From the NCBI RefSeq assembly GCF_000317555.1, contig NC_019745.1, forward strand, positions 124,001 through 188,000: a stretch of 64,000 bases of DNA, in the 5' to 3' direction. Positions 56,469 to 64,000 of the stretch are shown piece after piece. Both the position numbers and the translations under genes were made by a program. Under the pieces are notes generated by a model. It did no database searches, was not told the origin of the DNA, and was given only the letters and a program-made list of their open reading frames with translations. This stretch comes from Gloeocapsa sp. PCC 7428. GTDB lineage: Bacteria > Cyanobacteriota > Cyanobacteriia > Cyanobacteriales > Chroococcidiopsidaceae. Position 1 is the stretch's first letter. Every line of letters starts with the position of its first letter.

Positions 56469-57782
56469 TCAAGCAATTTTTAAAGCCTTCGCTAAAGTAT
56501 CAAAAAGTTGATCGATTTGTTGTTTCTCAATAATGAGTGGTGGAGATAACGCGATATTATCTCCCGCAGCGCGTACCAGCGCCCCTAACTCATAACAACG
56601 CAAGAAAATCTCAAAGCCGCGATCGCCTAGTTTATTGGGAATTGATTCTAACTCTATCGCTGCAAGTAAACCTAGATTACGAATGTCAATAATGTGCGGT
56701 AAACCCCGCAAACTGTGTACAGCATCTTGCCAATAAGTTGCTAGTTCTTGAACGCGCGATAATAGTTTTTCTTTGAGATAGATATCTAATGTTGCCATAC
56801 CTGCGGCACAAGCAACTGGATGTCCAGAGTAAGTGTATCCGTGAAAAAATTCGATTCCTTGTTGCGTTCCTTGCACAAAAGTATCATAAATTCCTTGACG
56901 GACAAACACGGCACCCATCGGCACTGTACCATTAGTAATTCCTTTGGCAACAGTGATTAGATCTGGCACGACACCGAAATAATTTGCGGCAAACGGTTCG
57001 CCAAGTCGCCCAAAGCCTGTAATGACTTCATCAAAAATCAGCAAAATGCCGTATTTGTCACAAATTTCGCGCAAGCGTTGCAAATAGCCCACAGGAGGAA
57101 TTAGCACGCCAGTAGCACCCGCAACAGGTTCCACAATCACTGCGGCAATTGTCGAAGCATCGTGTAAAGCAATAATTCGTTCAAGTTCATCTGCAAAATG
57201 CCTTCCCCATTGGGGTTGTCCTTGACTAAAAGCATTTTTTTCTAAGTTATGCGTATGCGGTAAGTGATCGACACCCGTTAGTAAATTACCAAAAAACTTG
57301 CGATTCGCGCCAATTCCACCAACAGCAACACCACCGAAATTGACACCATGATAAGCGCGTTCTCTGCCAATTAACCGCTGACGCGCAGCTTCACTGCGTA
57401 TTCGATGGTAGGCGATCGCCAGCTTCAATGCCGTATCTACCGCTTCTGAACCTGAATTCGTGAAAAAAACATGATTCAAATCTTTAGGAAGCAATTGTGT
57501 CAGTCGATTTGCAAACTCAAACGCCGCTGGATGCCCCATTTGAAACGCGGGCGCAAAGTCTAATTGCGTGAGTTGATCGGCGACGGCTGCTGCAATTTCT
57601 CGACGACTGTGCCCAGCATTAACACACCACAGCCCACCTGTACCATCTAGAATTTGCCGACCGTCATCGGATGTATAATACATTCCGTCCGCCGCAACTA
57701 AGAACCGAGGTTGTGCTTTAAACTGACGATTAGCGGTAAAAGGCATCCAGAAAGCTTCTAGATTGCTGGGTATGTTGCTCAC
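56469..57782 (-). CDS. Class III aminotransferase (omega-amino acid:pyruvate type)
   Basis: The protein has 437 residues and uses PLP. Marks are DGTGGLWCVNAGHSRREI, FTNSGSEAVDTALKLA, FDEVITGFGRLG and the PLP-lysine region LITVAKGITNGTVPMGA. It resembles beta-alanine or putrescine aminotransferases, which fits the nearby polyamine-transporter remnants and the amine oxidase, but the substrate is unproven. The start is GTG at 57782. It is divergent from the Ap4A phosphorylase-like gene. Confidence 0.9.
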   Translation of the reverse strand: MSNIPSNLEAFWMPFTANRQFKAQPRFLVAADGMYYTSDDGRQILDGTGGLWCVNAGHSRREIAAAVADQLTQLDFAPAFQMGHPAAFEFANRLTQLLPKDLNHVFFTNSGSEAVDTALKLAIAYHRIRSEAARQRLIGRERAYHGVNFGGVAVGGIGANRKFFGNLLTGVDHLPHTHNLEKNAFSQGQPQWGRHFADELERIIALHDASTIAAVIVEPVAGATGVLIPPVGYLQRLREICDKYGILLIFDEVITGFGRLGEPFAANYFGVVPDLITVAKGITNGTVPMGAVFVRQGIYDTFVQGTQQGIEFFHGYTYSGHPVACAAGMATLDIYLKEKLLSRVQELATYWQDAVHSLRGLPHIIDIRNLGLLAAIELESIPNKLGDRGFEIFLRCYELGALVRAAGDNIALSPPLIIEKQQIDQLFDTLAKALKIA

Positions 57783-57943
57783 AAGTTTAGGCTCGATGGA
57801 TTTTTACATATAGCAATTTTAAATGACTTGCAAGATCCAGCTGAGCTTAGTGATGGGTGATGGATCATAGAAATGATGCAAGTTTCTTTCCAGGCTCAAA
57901 AAAAATCTACAATGCCTGATGAAGAATCAACGTAGAAAGAACA

Positions 57944-58831
57944 GTGGTGTTACAACCTGGTAAATTGTGGACAAGGGTCATCGAGCAAACTGAGTATGCT
58001 TTACGCACAGGGGCACTTCAGTCAATTCCTACCGATTACGAATTTATCGAGCAAAACGGTATTAATTTCCTTGTGCGCACGTTGTCAAACTTGGTACGTA
58101 AGGATGAAGCAAAGCAGTCTCAAAGCACCACTACTGCTAAAGATTTTAATCCGTTTTTACCATATGAGGAAGATTTATTTGTTGCAGATATTTCGGACAC
58201 GCATTTGTGTTTATTGAATAAATTTAATGTTGTCGATCATCACTTGCTGATGATTACTCGTGCTTTTGAAGATCAGGAAAACTGGCTTAACTGGGGCGAT
58301 TTTCAGGCAATGTGCGTTACTTTAGCAGAAATTGACGGTTTAGCATTTTATAACGGCGGGAAGCTCGCTGGCGCGAGTCAAAAACACAAACATTTACAAC
58401 TTGTTCCCTTACCGCTTTCACCTCAAGGAGTCAAACTACCGATCGAAAATGCGATCGCTGCTGCTAATTTTACAGATTCTATCGGTACCTCACCGCTGTT
58501 TCCGTTTGTTCACGCGATCGCCCAACTCGATCCGAACTGGGTAACTCCTGATACTGCTGCTACAGCCACGCTAGAATGCTATCAAAGCCTGCTTCATGCT
58601 GTTGGAATTGAGACAAACGATTTTAAAAGCGACAAGCAATCAGGTGCTTATAATCTACTGGCAACACGTCAATGGATGCTGATTGTACCGCGTCTTCAAG
58701 AAAGTTTTGCGTCTATATCCGTTAATTCTTTAGGATTTGCCGGATCGCTGTTTGTCCGCAATGATGAGCAAATGCAGATTCTTAAATCTTATGGTCCAAT
58801 GACGATTTTGCAGCAAGTTACGAGTGGCTAG
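57944..58831 (+). CDS. ATP adenylyltransferase / Ap4A phosphorylase-like protein
   Basis: The protein has 295 residues. The HIT-superfamily motif HKHLQLVPLPL (His-x-His) and the NPFLPYEEDLFVADI and NLLATRQWMLIVPR segments match bacterial/eukaryotic Ap4A phosphorylases, which split diadenosine tetraphosphate into ADP and ATP. Such enzymes clear alarmone-like dinucleotides. The start is GTG at 57944. The stop lies four bases from the pseudogene remnant on the other strand. Confidence 0.88.
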   Translation: MVLQPGKLWTRVIEQTEYALRTGALQSIPTDYEFIEQNGINFLVRTLSNLVRKDEAKQSQSTTTAKDFNPFLPYEEDLFVADISDTHLCLLNKFNVVDHHLLMITRAFEDQENWLNWGDFQAMCVTLAEIDGLAFYNGGKLAGASQKHKHLQLVPLPLSPQGVKLPIENAIAAANFTDSIGTSPLFPFVHAIAQLDPNWVTPDTAATATLECYQSLLHAVGIETNDFKSDKQSGAYNLLATRQWMLIVPRLQESFASISVNSLGFAGSLFVRNDEQMQILKSYGPMTILQQVTSG

Positions 58832-59043
58832 TTACGAGTAGCTAGAATTTGCTTGACATTTTGGCGATTGTATGAATTATAAGTAGATGCGTCTTCGGTT
58901 AAGATGCGGATGCTATTTGGTGGTAATTTAACTTGTACGGTGTCGCCAGCAGTGAATTTATGGAGATCGCTAAGGTGGAGATTTTGCGATCGCACAGTCA
59001 TACAACTTTGTTCTGTTGGGCGCACAGTTTTCGCACCACCCAA
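58828..59043 (-). pseudogene. C-terminal (TOBE) remnant of a PotA-like polyamine ABC ATPase
   Basis: This 71-codon fragment reads V-R-P-T-E-Q at its start and GDTVQVKLPPNSIRILTED later, the TOBE tail of PotA/CysA-type ATPases. The ATPase core (Walker motifs) is missing. It begins in the sequence G-G-A-K-T-V that belongs to the PotB permease, so a deletion has joined the end of potB to the end of potA. It cannot work as a transporter ATPase. Confidence 0.8.
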
Positions 59044-59731
59044 AATATCAAAATATCAGGAGTAACAAACGCCCCTACAGCCGGAATAAAAACCAGTAGC
59101 GAACCTGCTACAATTCCTCGCATTGTTAAAAGCTGCGAATATCATTTGCACCTAAATCTTGTGCCGCTTCCACTAAGGAAAAATTGAAACGATCCATTGC
59201 GGCATACAATGGCAAAATCATAAACGGCAAATAGCCATAAATTAACCCTACAGTTACAGCAAACTGTGTAAATAACAAATTCAGCGGTGCATCAACAACA
59301 TGAAAGTTTTGTAGCACTACATTAATCACCCCTTCCTGACGCAAAAGCACAATCCAAGCATAAGTTCGCACCAAAAAATTAGTCCAAAAAGGAATAATTA
59401 CAAGTAGCACCAAAACATTTTGCCAGCGTCCCGAACAAGTAGCAATAAAAAACGCCAACGGATAGCCAATAATTAAACAAGCAACCGTCGTAATTAAAGC
59501 CAATCCAATCGAACGCCAAATTACACCTAAATACAGTTCACTCGCCAGCCGTTGCTAACTCTCTAAACTAAAACTCCAAACAACCCCACCATAAGTTCCC
59601 CGCTGCAAAAAACTGTACAGCAACACAATCAACAACAGCACAATAAAAAACAGCAACAACCAAAAAGTTGCCAAAAACAAAAGAAACGCCAAACTCTTAA
59701 GCTTACGCGACTCAATCGTTGACTTAACCAT
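59044..59731 (-). pseudogene. Broken PotB-like polyamine ABC permease
   Basis: From an ATG at 59731 the frame shows a normal PotB-type N-terminus (first membrane helix from FLLFLATFWLLLFFIVLLLI) until an in-frame TAG at codon 59 (59557-59555). It then resumes as W-R-S-I-G through PAVGAFVTPDIL, with about seven residues lost after DIRSF, and ends where an 8-bp tandem duplication (ATATTTTG twice, 59041-59056) shifts the frame at the PDILGGAKT motif. Several independent lesions show it is dead. It lies just downstream of the copper amine oxidase. Confidence 0.85.
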
Positions 59732-59756
59732 CAAAAATCAACTTCCCTCTCCAATT

Positions 59757-59787
59757 CCTCTGCGCCCTCTGTGCCTCTGTGGTTCGT
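59757..59787 (+). repeat. CCTCTGCG repeat, left copy
   Basis: A 31-base CCTCTGCG-CCCTCTG-type sequence matches the one at 61890-61920 at 28 of 31 positions in the same orientation. It lies between the dead potB and the end of the amine oxidase gene. Confidence 0.65.
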
Positions 59788-59793
59788 ATCTCT

Positions 59794-61734
59794 TCAAGAA
59801 CAACACTTATGCTTCGCCGCCGAGGGAGGAACATCAATCGCCGGACTTGCATCAAAAAAGCCCACAGGTTTCAACATAAAACCGATATGAGATACAGGCA
59901 TCACAGGCCAATCCTCAGGACGAGTCACGTGATTATGTCCAAACGTGTACCAAACCACAACATCCGTATTCTCAATTTCCCGATTTGCCTTTGTCCACGC
60001 TGGAAGTCCCGCATCCCCAGGATGCTGATTAGGATAATCACCCGCCGCATAAAGTTCATCAGGATCGTATGGAGTCACCCATAAATGCTTTGTCATAAAT
60101 CCCGCACGCTTAATCACGCTTGATTCAGGATGCGCAAACGGTAAAATATTTTCACCAGGCATGAGTTTGTAACTCACAGGTTGACCAAGGCTATTGCGTA
60201 CCGCAGGATTAACAATCTTCCAATAACGTCCTGTAAAAGGATCAATGATGCGTTGCGCTTCTGACTCGGTTGCTAAAAGCGTAGACTCTGCATAGAAAGC
60301 ATTACCATAAGGATTATCAGGTCCCATTGGTTCAGCTTGAGTATTCACTTCATAAACCGAGTTATTTTCCCCATCAACGCACATATCTAAACGCACATTA
60401 AAGAAGTGTTGATGAATCGGGGCGTTTAACTGTGGTGCGATCAGAGTACCGTACTTTGGTACTTCATCAGGCATTGCGGCAGCGGTGTTAACGATACCAG
60501 TTAGTTTGACTTCGTACTGAATCGTACCATCTTGGTAAAAATACCAGAAAAACCCGTATTCATAGTTACCAACGGTTGCGATAAACGATACGACTAAACG
60601 ACGCGATCGCCGCACTTCAGTATGATCTGTTCTCCAATCAACGTGCTTCCAGAGAATGCCATAATCTTCCTCGTGCATACAGATTGCATTCTCAATCTTC
60701 ACGACTTGCCCGCGACTATTCGTCATGTACGCATCAAAGTAGCGAATTTCACCCAAGCAATCGCAACCTAATGTCAAAGAATTCGCCAAAGTTCCGACGC
60801 CATATTCCCCAACATCAAACGCATTTTTACGATAATGTTGCGGTCGCGGATCGCCATACGGCACAACCATATCTGACAACGATGCGCGATATATTATGGG
60901 ACGCACGCGCCCTTGGTCTTCGTAACCTACGGTGTATAAAACTAAACCTTCTCGTGGAGTAAACCCGATGCGAAACTGCCACTTTTGCCACTTGATAAAG
61001 TGACCTTGTACTTCAAAACTTGTCCCTTCCGGTTGCACAATTTCTAAAGGTTTAATATCACTCCGTAAATCTTTGACAAACTCTGTTGAATAATTTCCTG
61101 GATTCGGCGGTAAAGGAACAACCCCGTAATCTTCCACCCGAATTACTTCCATTTTATTCAAATCAACAACCGGAATCACGCCTTCAATCGGACGCGCATA
61201 CCCGTTATCCGTCGGACTCGAACGCACCCAACACAACGCCCGTGACAGTCGCAATCCCTTCTCGTCTTCGATGGCATAATAACCCGCCGACCACGGGTCA
61301 ACCATCACTAAACTTGGATCGGTAATTCCCCGTTTTTTAATTGCTTCCTGAAATTCAGGACTCGCTTTTACCGCCGCTTCGCACTCAATAAATTCATCCA
61401 GCATAATCGACGGCTGGACATCAGCAATCTGCTTCCACGACTTGACAGTTTTCGTATTGAGCGAAACAACCGCCTCATACGTCAACCCATCTTCATTATT
61501 CAGGATACCAACAAAAGCCTCACGCTCAATATCGTCACCCTCTTGAAAGTTAAGAACAACACTCTTAGGCGGTTCCTTCAGAACAACCGTGGGAAACCTG
61601 ACTTTTTTCCCCAAGTTGTACTCTGCTTTAACCGTAGCGACAGCAGTTGTAATTTCCTCAGGCGTGAGTGGATCGAGTGGATGCTGAACTGTGGTTGGTG
61701 TTGTCGAGGTATTTGGTAGATGTGCAGTAGTCAT
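59794..61734 (-). CDS. Primary-amine oxidase (copper/TPQ)
   Basis: The protein has about 646 residues. The enzyme oxidises primary amines to aldehydes, releasing NH3 and H2O2. The TPQ precursor Tyr391 lies in the N-Y-E motif (VGNYEYGFF), and the copper ligands fit the HQHF pair and the later His in GHNHVTRPEDWPVMP. The length is normal. No signal peptide is clear, which is odd for an often-periplasmic enzyme. It is flanked by 31-base direct repeats and by broken polyamine transporter genes. The ATG at 61734 is preferred over a TTG at 61767. Confidence 0.92.
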   Translation of the reverse strand: MTTAHLPNTSTTPTTVQHPLDPLTPEEITTAVATVKAEYNLGKKVRFPTVVLKEPPKSVVLNFQEGDDIEREAFVGILNNEDGLTYEAVVSLNTKTVKSWKQIADVQPSIMLDEFIECEAAVKASPEFQEAIKKRGITDPSLVMVDPWSAGYYAIEDEKGLRLSRALCWVRSSPTDNGYARPIEGVIPVVDLNKMEVIRVEDYGVVPLPPNPGNYSTEFVKDLRSDIKPLEIVQPEGTSFEVQGHFIKWQKWQFRIGFTPREGLVLYTVGYEDQGRVRPIIYRASLSDMVVPYGDPRPQHYRKNAFDVGEYGVGTLANSLTLGCDCLGEIRYFDAYMTNSRGQVVKIENAICMHEEDYGILWKHVDWRTDHTEVRRSRRLVVSFIATVGNYEYGFFWYFYQDGTIQYEVKLTGIVNTAAAMPDEVPKYGTLIAPQLNAPIHQHFFNVRLDMCVDGENNSVYEVNTQAEPMGPDNPYGNAFYAESTLLATESEAQRIIDPFTGRYWKIVNPAVRNSLGQPVSYKLMPGENILPFAHPESSVIKRAGFMTKHLWVTPYDPDELYAAGDYPNQHPGDAGLPAWTKANREIENTDVVVWYTFGHNHVTRPEDWPVMPVSHIGFMLKPVGFFDASPAIDVPPSAAKHKCCS

Positions 61735-61889
61735 AGTGGCTGTTTTATTACTATGTCTTGATTGCAAAGAGAAAAAATGCTTTTTAAATGAAGCGATCGC
61801 ACTTTGACCTACACTACGTCGCTTGTCATAACAGGTTTGTAGCCAAAGTTACCAACCTCCCTTCACAAATCGATTTCTCCCAATCTCAA

Positions 61890-61920
61890 CCTCTGCGTCC
61901 TCTGCGTCTCTGTGGTTCGT
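61890..61920 (+). repeat. CCTCTGCG repeat, right copy
   Basis: Partner of 59757-59787 (28/31 identity, same orientation) on the other side of the amine oxidase gene. The 7-8 base sub-period suggests the same kind of degenerate short repeat seen elsewhere in the window. Confidence 0.6.
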
Positions 61921-62036
61921 TCTTCTATAACCCTCCATCAAAACCCGACTATTTTTATCGGGTATATTTGACGCGAAAAAAAGCACCATGCTACTATCAG
62001 GCGACAGTTGACGGAAAATGAAGTAGAGAGCGATCC

Positions 62037-63335
62037 ATGACCCAGGCAAAAACCCTCAACCCAACAGCGGCAACCTTCAAAGCCCTCAAGTGTAAAGAAT
62101 GTGGTGCTGAGTACGAACTTGCAGCAAGCCATGTTTGTGAAGCTTGCTTTGGTCCATTGGAAGTCACCTACGATTACAACACCCTCCGCCGTACCGTAAC
62201 GCGCGAAAGTATTCAATCAGGTCCCAACTCAATTTGGCGCTATCGTTCTTTCTTACCCGTCGCAACTGAAAACGTCATTGATGTCGGTACAGGGATGACT
62301 CCCCTCGTACAAGCAAATCGCTTAGCTCGTCGCCTGGGATTGAAAAAGCTCTACATCAAAAATGATGCCGTTAATATGCCCACCCTCAGTTTCAAAGATC
62401 GGGTGGTATCTGTCGCCTTATCCCGCGCCCGCGAACTTGGTTTTTCAACCGTATCGTGTGCGAGTACCGGAAATTTAGCAAATTCAACCGCAGCGATCGC
62501 CGCCCATGCTGGATTAGATTGTTGCGTCTTCATTCCCGCTGATCTCGAAGCCGGTAAAGTTTTAGGTACATTAATCTACAGCCCTACCGTAATGGCAGTG
62601 CAAGGTAACTACGACCAAGTAAACCGCTTGTGTTGTGAAGTTGCTAATACATATGGTTGGGGATTTGTCAATATCAATTTACGTCCGTATTACTCCGAAG
62701 GTTCCAAAACGCTGGGTTACGAAGTTGCGGAACAACTCGGCTGGCAATTACCCGATCACATCGTTGCGCCTTTAGCATCGGGTTCTTTATTCACCAAGAT
62801 TTACAAAGGATTTCAAGAGTTTATTCAAGTTGGCTTAGTCGAAGATAAAAGCGTACGGTTCAGCGGTGCGCAAGCTGAAGGTTGTTCCCCCATAGCGCAA
62901 GCCTACAAAGAAGGACGCGATTTTGTTAAACCTGTTAAACCAAATACAATTGCCAAATCAATTGCGATCGGAAATCCTGCTGATGGTATCTATGCACTAG
63001 AAATTGCCCGCAAAACCAACGGTAATATTGCATCCGTCACCGATCCTGAGATTATTGAAGGCATCAAGCTCCTCGCCGAAACCGAAGGCATCTTCACCGA
63101 AACCGCAGGTGGAACAACGATCGCAGTTCTTAAAAAATTAGTCGAAGCGGGTAAGATCGATCCTGACGAAACCACAGTCGCCTACATTACTGGAAACGGA
63201 CTCAAAACCCAAGAAGCCGTACAAGGCTACATCGGCGAACCGTTGACGATTGAAGCGAAGCTTGATAGTTTTGAACGAGCATTAGAGCGATCGCGCACTT
63301 TAGAGCGTCTCGACTGGCAACAAGTTTTGGTATAA
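62037..63335 (+). CDS. thrC: Threonine synthase, long form with zinc-ribbon start
   Basis: The 432-residue protein converts O-phosphohomoserine to threonine with PLP. A four-cysteine zinc-ribbon-like start (CKECGAEYELAASHVCEACFG) precedes the PLP body: LSFKDRVV with the PLP lysine, CASTGNLANSTAAIAAHAG, and ETAGGTTIAVLKKLVEAG. It differs clearly from the short copy at 28107-29267. A MoaD/ThiS-like carrier gene follows by about 80 bases on the same strand, an arrangement suggesting a link to sulfur or cysteine chemistry. The start is ATG. Confidence 0.94.
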   Translation: MTQAKTLNPTAATFKALKCKECGAEYELAASHVCEACFGPLEVTYDYNTLRRTVTRESIQSGPNSIWRYRSFLPVATENVIDVGTGMTPLVQANRLARRLGLKKLYIKNDAVNMPTLSFKDRVVSVALSRARELGFSTVSCASTGNLANSTAAIAAHAGLDCCVFIPADLEAGKVLGTLIYSPTVMAVQGNYDQVNRLCCEVANTYGWGFVNINLRPYYSEGSKTLGYEVAEQLGWQLPDHIVAPLASGSLFTKIYKGFQEFIQVGLVEDKSVRFSGAQAEGCSPIAQAYKEGRDFVKPVKPNTIAKSIAIGNPADGIYALEIARKTNGNIASVTDPEIIEGIKLLAETEGIFTETAGGTTIAVLKKLVEAGKIDPDETTVAYITGNGLKTQEAVQGYIGEPLTIEAKLDSFERALERSRTLERLDWQQVLV

Positions 63336-63416
63336 GTATTACTCGCGTCAACTATAGCTTTCGATCAAGGCGCTGTGATCATGCGCCTTCACTAACTCTC
63401 AACTTGCAAATCAACC

Positions 63417-63692
63417 ATGGCTGTTAAAGTATTAATTCCCACACCATTACAGAAATTCACAAACAATCAGGCTACGCTCGAATGCGACGGTAGCAACATC
63501 GCCGAATTAATCGAATCATTAGAACAAAGCTGTCCTGGTATCAAATCACGGCTTTGTGACGAACAAGGACAACCACGGCGCTTTTTAAATTTGTACGTTA
63601 ACAGCGAAGATATCCGCTTTTTAGATGGAACCGAGACACCACTCAAAGAAGGCGATGAAGTGAGTATTGTTCCAGCCGTTGCGGGTGGCTAA
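63417..63692 (+). CDS. MoaD/ThiS-family sulfur carrier protein
   Basis: The 91-residue ubiquitin-like protein ends in VPAVAGG, the C-terminal Gly-Gly that is adenylated and thiocarboxylated in this family; [13 protein letters not shown] is typical. It carries sulfur for a biosynthetic reaction. It closely follows thrC, as in the CysO-type carriers that pair with PLP enzymes to make cysteine, but molybdopterin or thiamine use is also possible. A terminator follows. Confidence 0.9.
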   Translation: MAVKVLIPTPLQKFTNNQATLECDGSNIAELIESLEQSCPGIKSRLCDEQGQPRRFLNLYVNSEDIRFLDGTETPLKEGDEVSIVPAVAGG

Positions 63693-63725
63693 ATCAGTAA
63701 GTAATCAAGAATAAACCTTTGTTAT

Positions 63726-63756
63726 AGAGCCGCGCCATCTGTAGTGGCTCTTTTTT
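63726..63756 (+). terminator. Rho-independent terminator of the thrC-sulfur carrier unit
   Basis: AGAGCC (63726-63731) pairs with GGCTCT (63746-63751) over a 14-base loop, ending in TTTTTT (63751-63756). It lies 34 bases past the carrier stop. Confidence 0.8.
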
Positions 63757-63943
63757 GCTGTTAAATTACTTAGTAGATGAACGCAACTGAGTTTTCGCTA
63801 CGGTTTAATAATGCGATCGCCTGCACTAATTGCACCAATGAACTTGATTGCGGCGATTCTGTGGCAATATTTAAAGTAGTAAATCAAGCGTGCGTGAAGC
63901 GAAGCGATCGCGCTTAAAGCTAGACAAAGGATAAACCTGAGCA

Positions 63944-64000
63944 ATGGCAGATGAACAAACTCCAGCGACGAATGGAGAAGAAAAACCTAACGTTGCTGAA
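63944..64000 (+). CDS. 5' end of an unidentified gene running off the right edge
   Basis: The first 19 codons (M-A-D-E-Q-T-P-A-T-N-G-E-E-K-P-N-V-A-E) are open to the end. The acidic, Ala/Pro-rich start is like several cyanobacterial soluble proteins (for example some NDH-1 subunits), but that is only a resemblance. An AGGATAAACCTGAG leader gives a weak ribosome site. Confidence 0.5.
   Translation, partial: MADEQTPATNGEEKPNVAE

Noticed and set aside
59126-59503. A short complete PotB permease gene
   Set aside because: It is only the middle of a permease: the true start is at 59731 with a stop at codon 59, and the end is frameshifted. Listed as a pseudogene instead.
61788-62021. 77-codon frame between the amine oxidase and thrC
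   Set aside because: It runs through the CCTCTGCG repeat and lacks a ribosome site; the sequence is not protein-like.
1-64000. CRISPR arrays
   Set aside because: No regularly spaced 25-40 base repeats with unique spacers were seen; the only regular repeats have a 7-8 base period.

Overview
The window is from a cyanobacterial chromosome, probably a freshwater or terrestrial (non-marine) lineage. The evidence is the gene content: photosystem II D2 (psbD), photosystem I PsaK, Ycf66, UPF0367, the two-gene alkane pathway (aldehyde-deformylating oxygenase plus acyl-ACP reductase), and an isoleucyl-tRNA synthetase carrying the cyanobacterial CAAD membrane domain. The palindrome GCGATCGC (HIP1) is scattered through almost every gene, which is typical of many non-marine cyanobacteria. 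I do not name a genus.

Layout. 0-10 kb: an orphan psbD with its own terminator, UPF0367 plus an ABC ATPase, a NYN/YacP protein, tRNA-Asn, a PRC-barrel/lipid-kinase fusion, a phosphoesterase, a FIST protein and a UDP-GlcNAc 2-epimerase. 10-20 kb: pilT, a KaiB-like protein, gnd, ycf66, ileS. 20-24 kb: an accessory patch with a ParA on the minus strand, an azoreductase, and a tightly coupled pair consisting of a restriction-nuclease-like/ParA fusion and a ParB-like/helix-hairpin-helix protein. This pair is the best candidate for an undescribed system. 24-32 kb: a large membrane-anchored unknown, an ISAs1-family insertion sequence inserted into a 16-bp palindrome, a first threonine synthase, DUF29, YihY, DUF4112 and an alpha/beta hydrolase. 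32-35 kb: a type II restriction-modification pair whose nuclease lacks a normal start codon. 35-44 kb: a cellulose-synthase-like glycosyltransferase, an MFS exporter with a divergent TetR regulator and a thioredoxin sharing a probable operator, a DM13 protein, and a DUF4079/histidine kinase/response regulator operon. 44-54 kb: a di-heme cytochrome, an orphan sugar permease, the alkane pair followed by accA, an SDR, folE and trpF (overlapping tails), and psaK. 54-64 kb: a site-2 protease, a second lipid kinase, a MITE-like element, an aminotransferase, an Ap4A phosphorylase-like protein, the wreck of a polyamine ABC transporter beside a copper amine oxidase, and a second threonine synthase with a MoaD/ThiS sulfur carrier.

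Most genes are housekeeping or stress genes in single units or short operons. Non-coding DNA is rich in short degenerate heptad repeats and palindromes. Some sit between convergent genes and two directly abut start codons (yihY, accA). All function calls come from motif and family recognition by eye; no database search was run.
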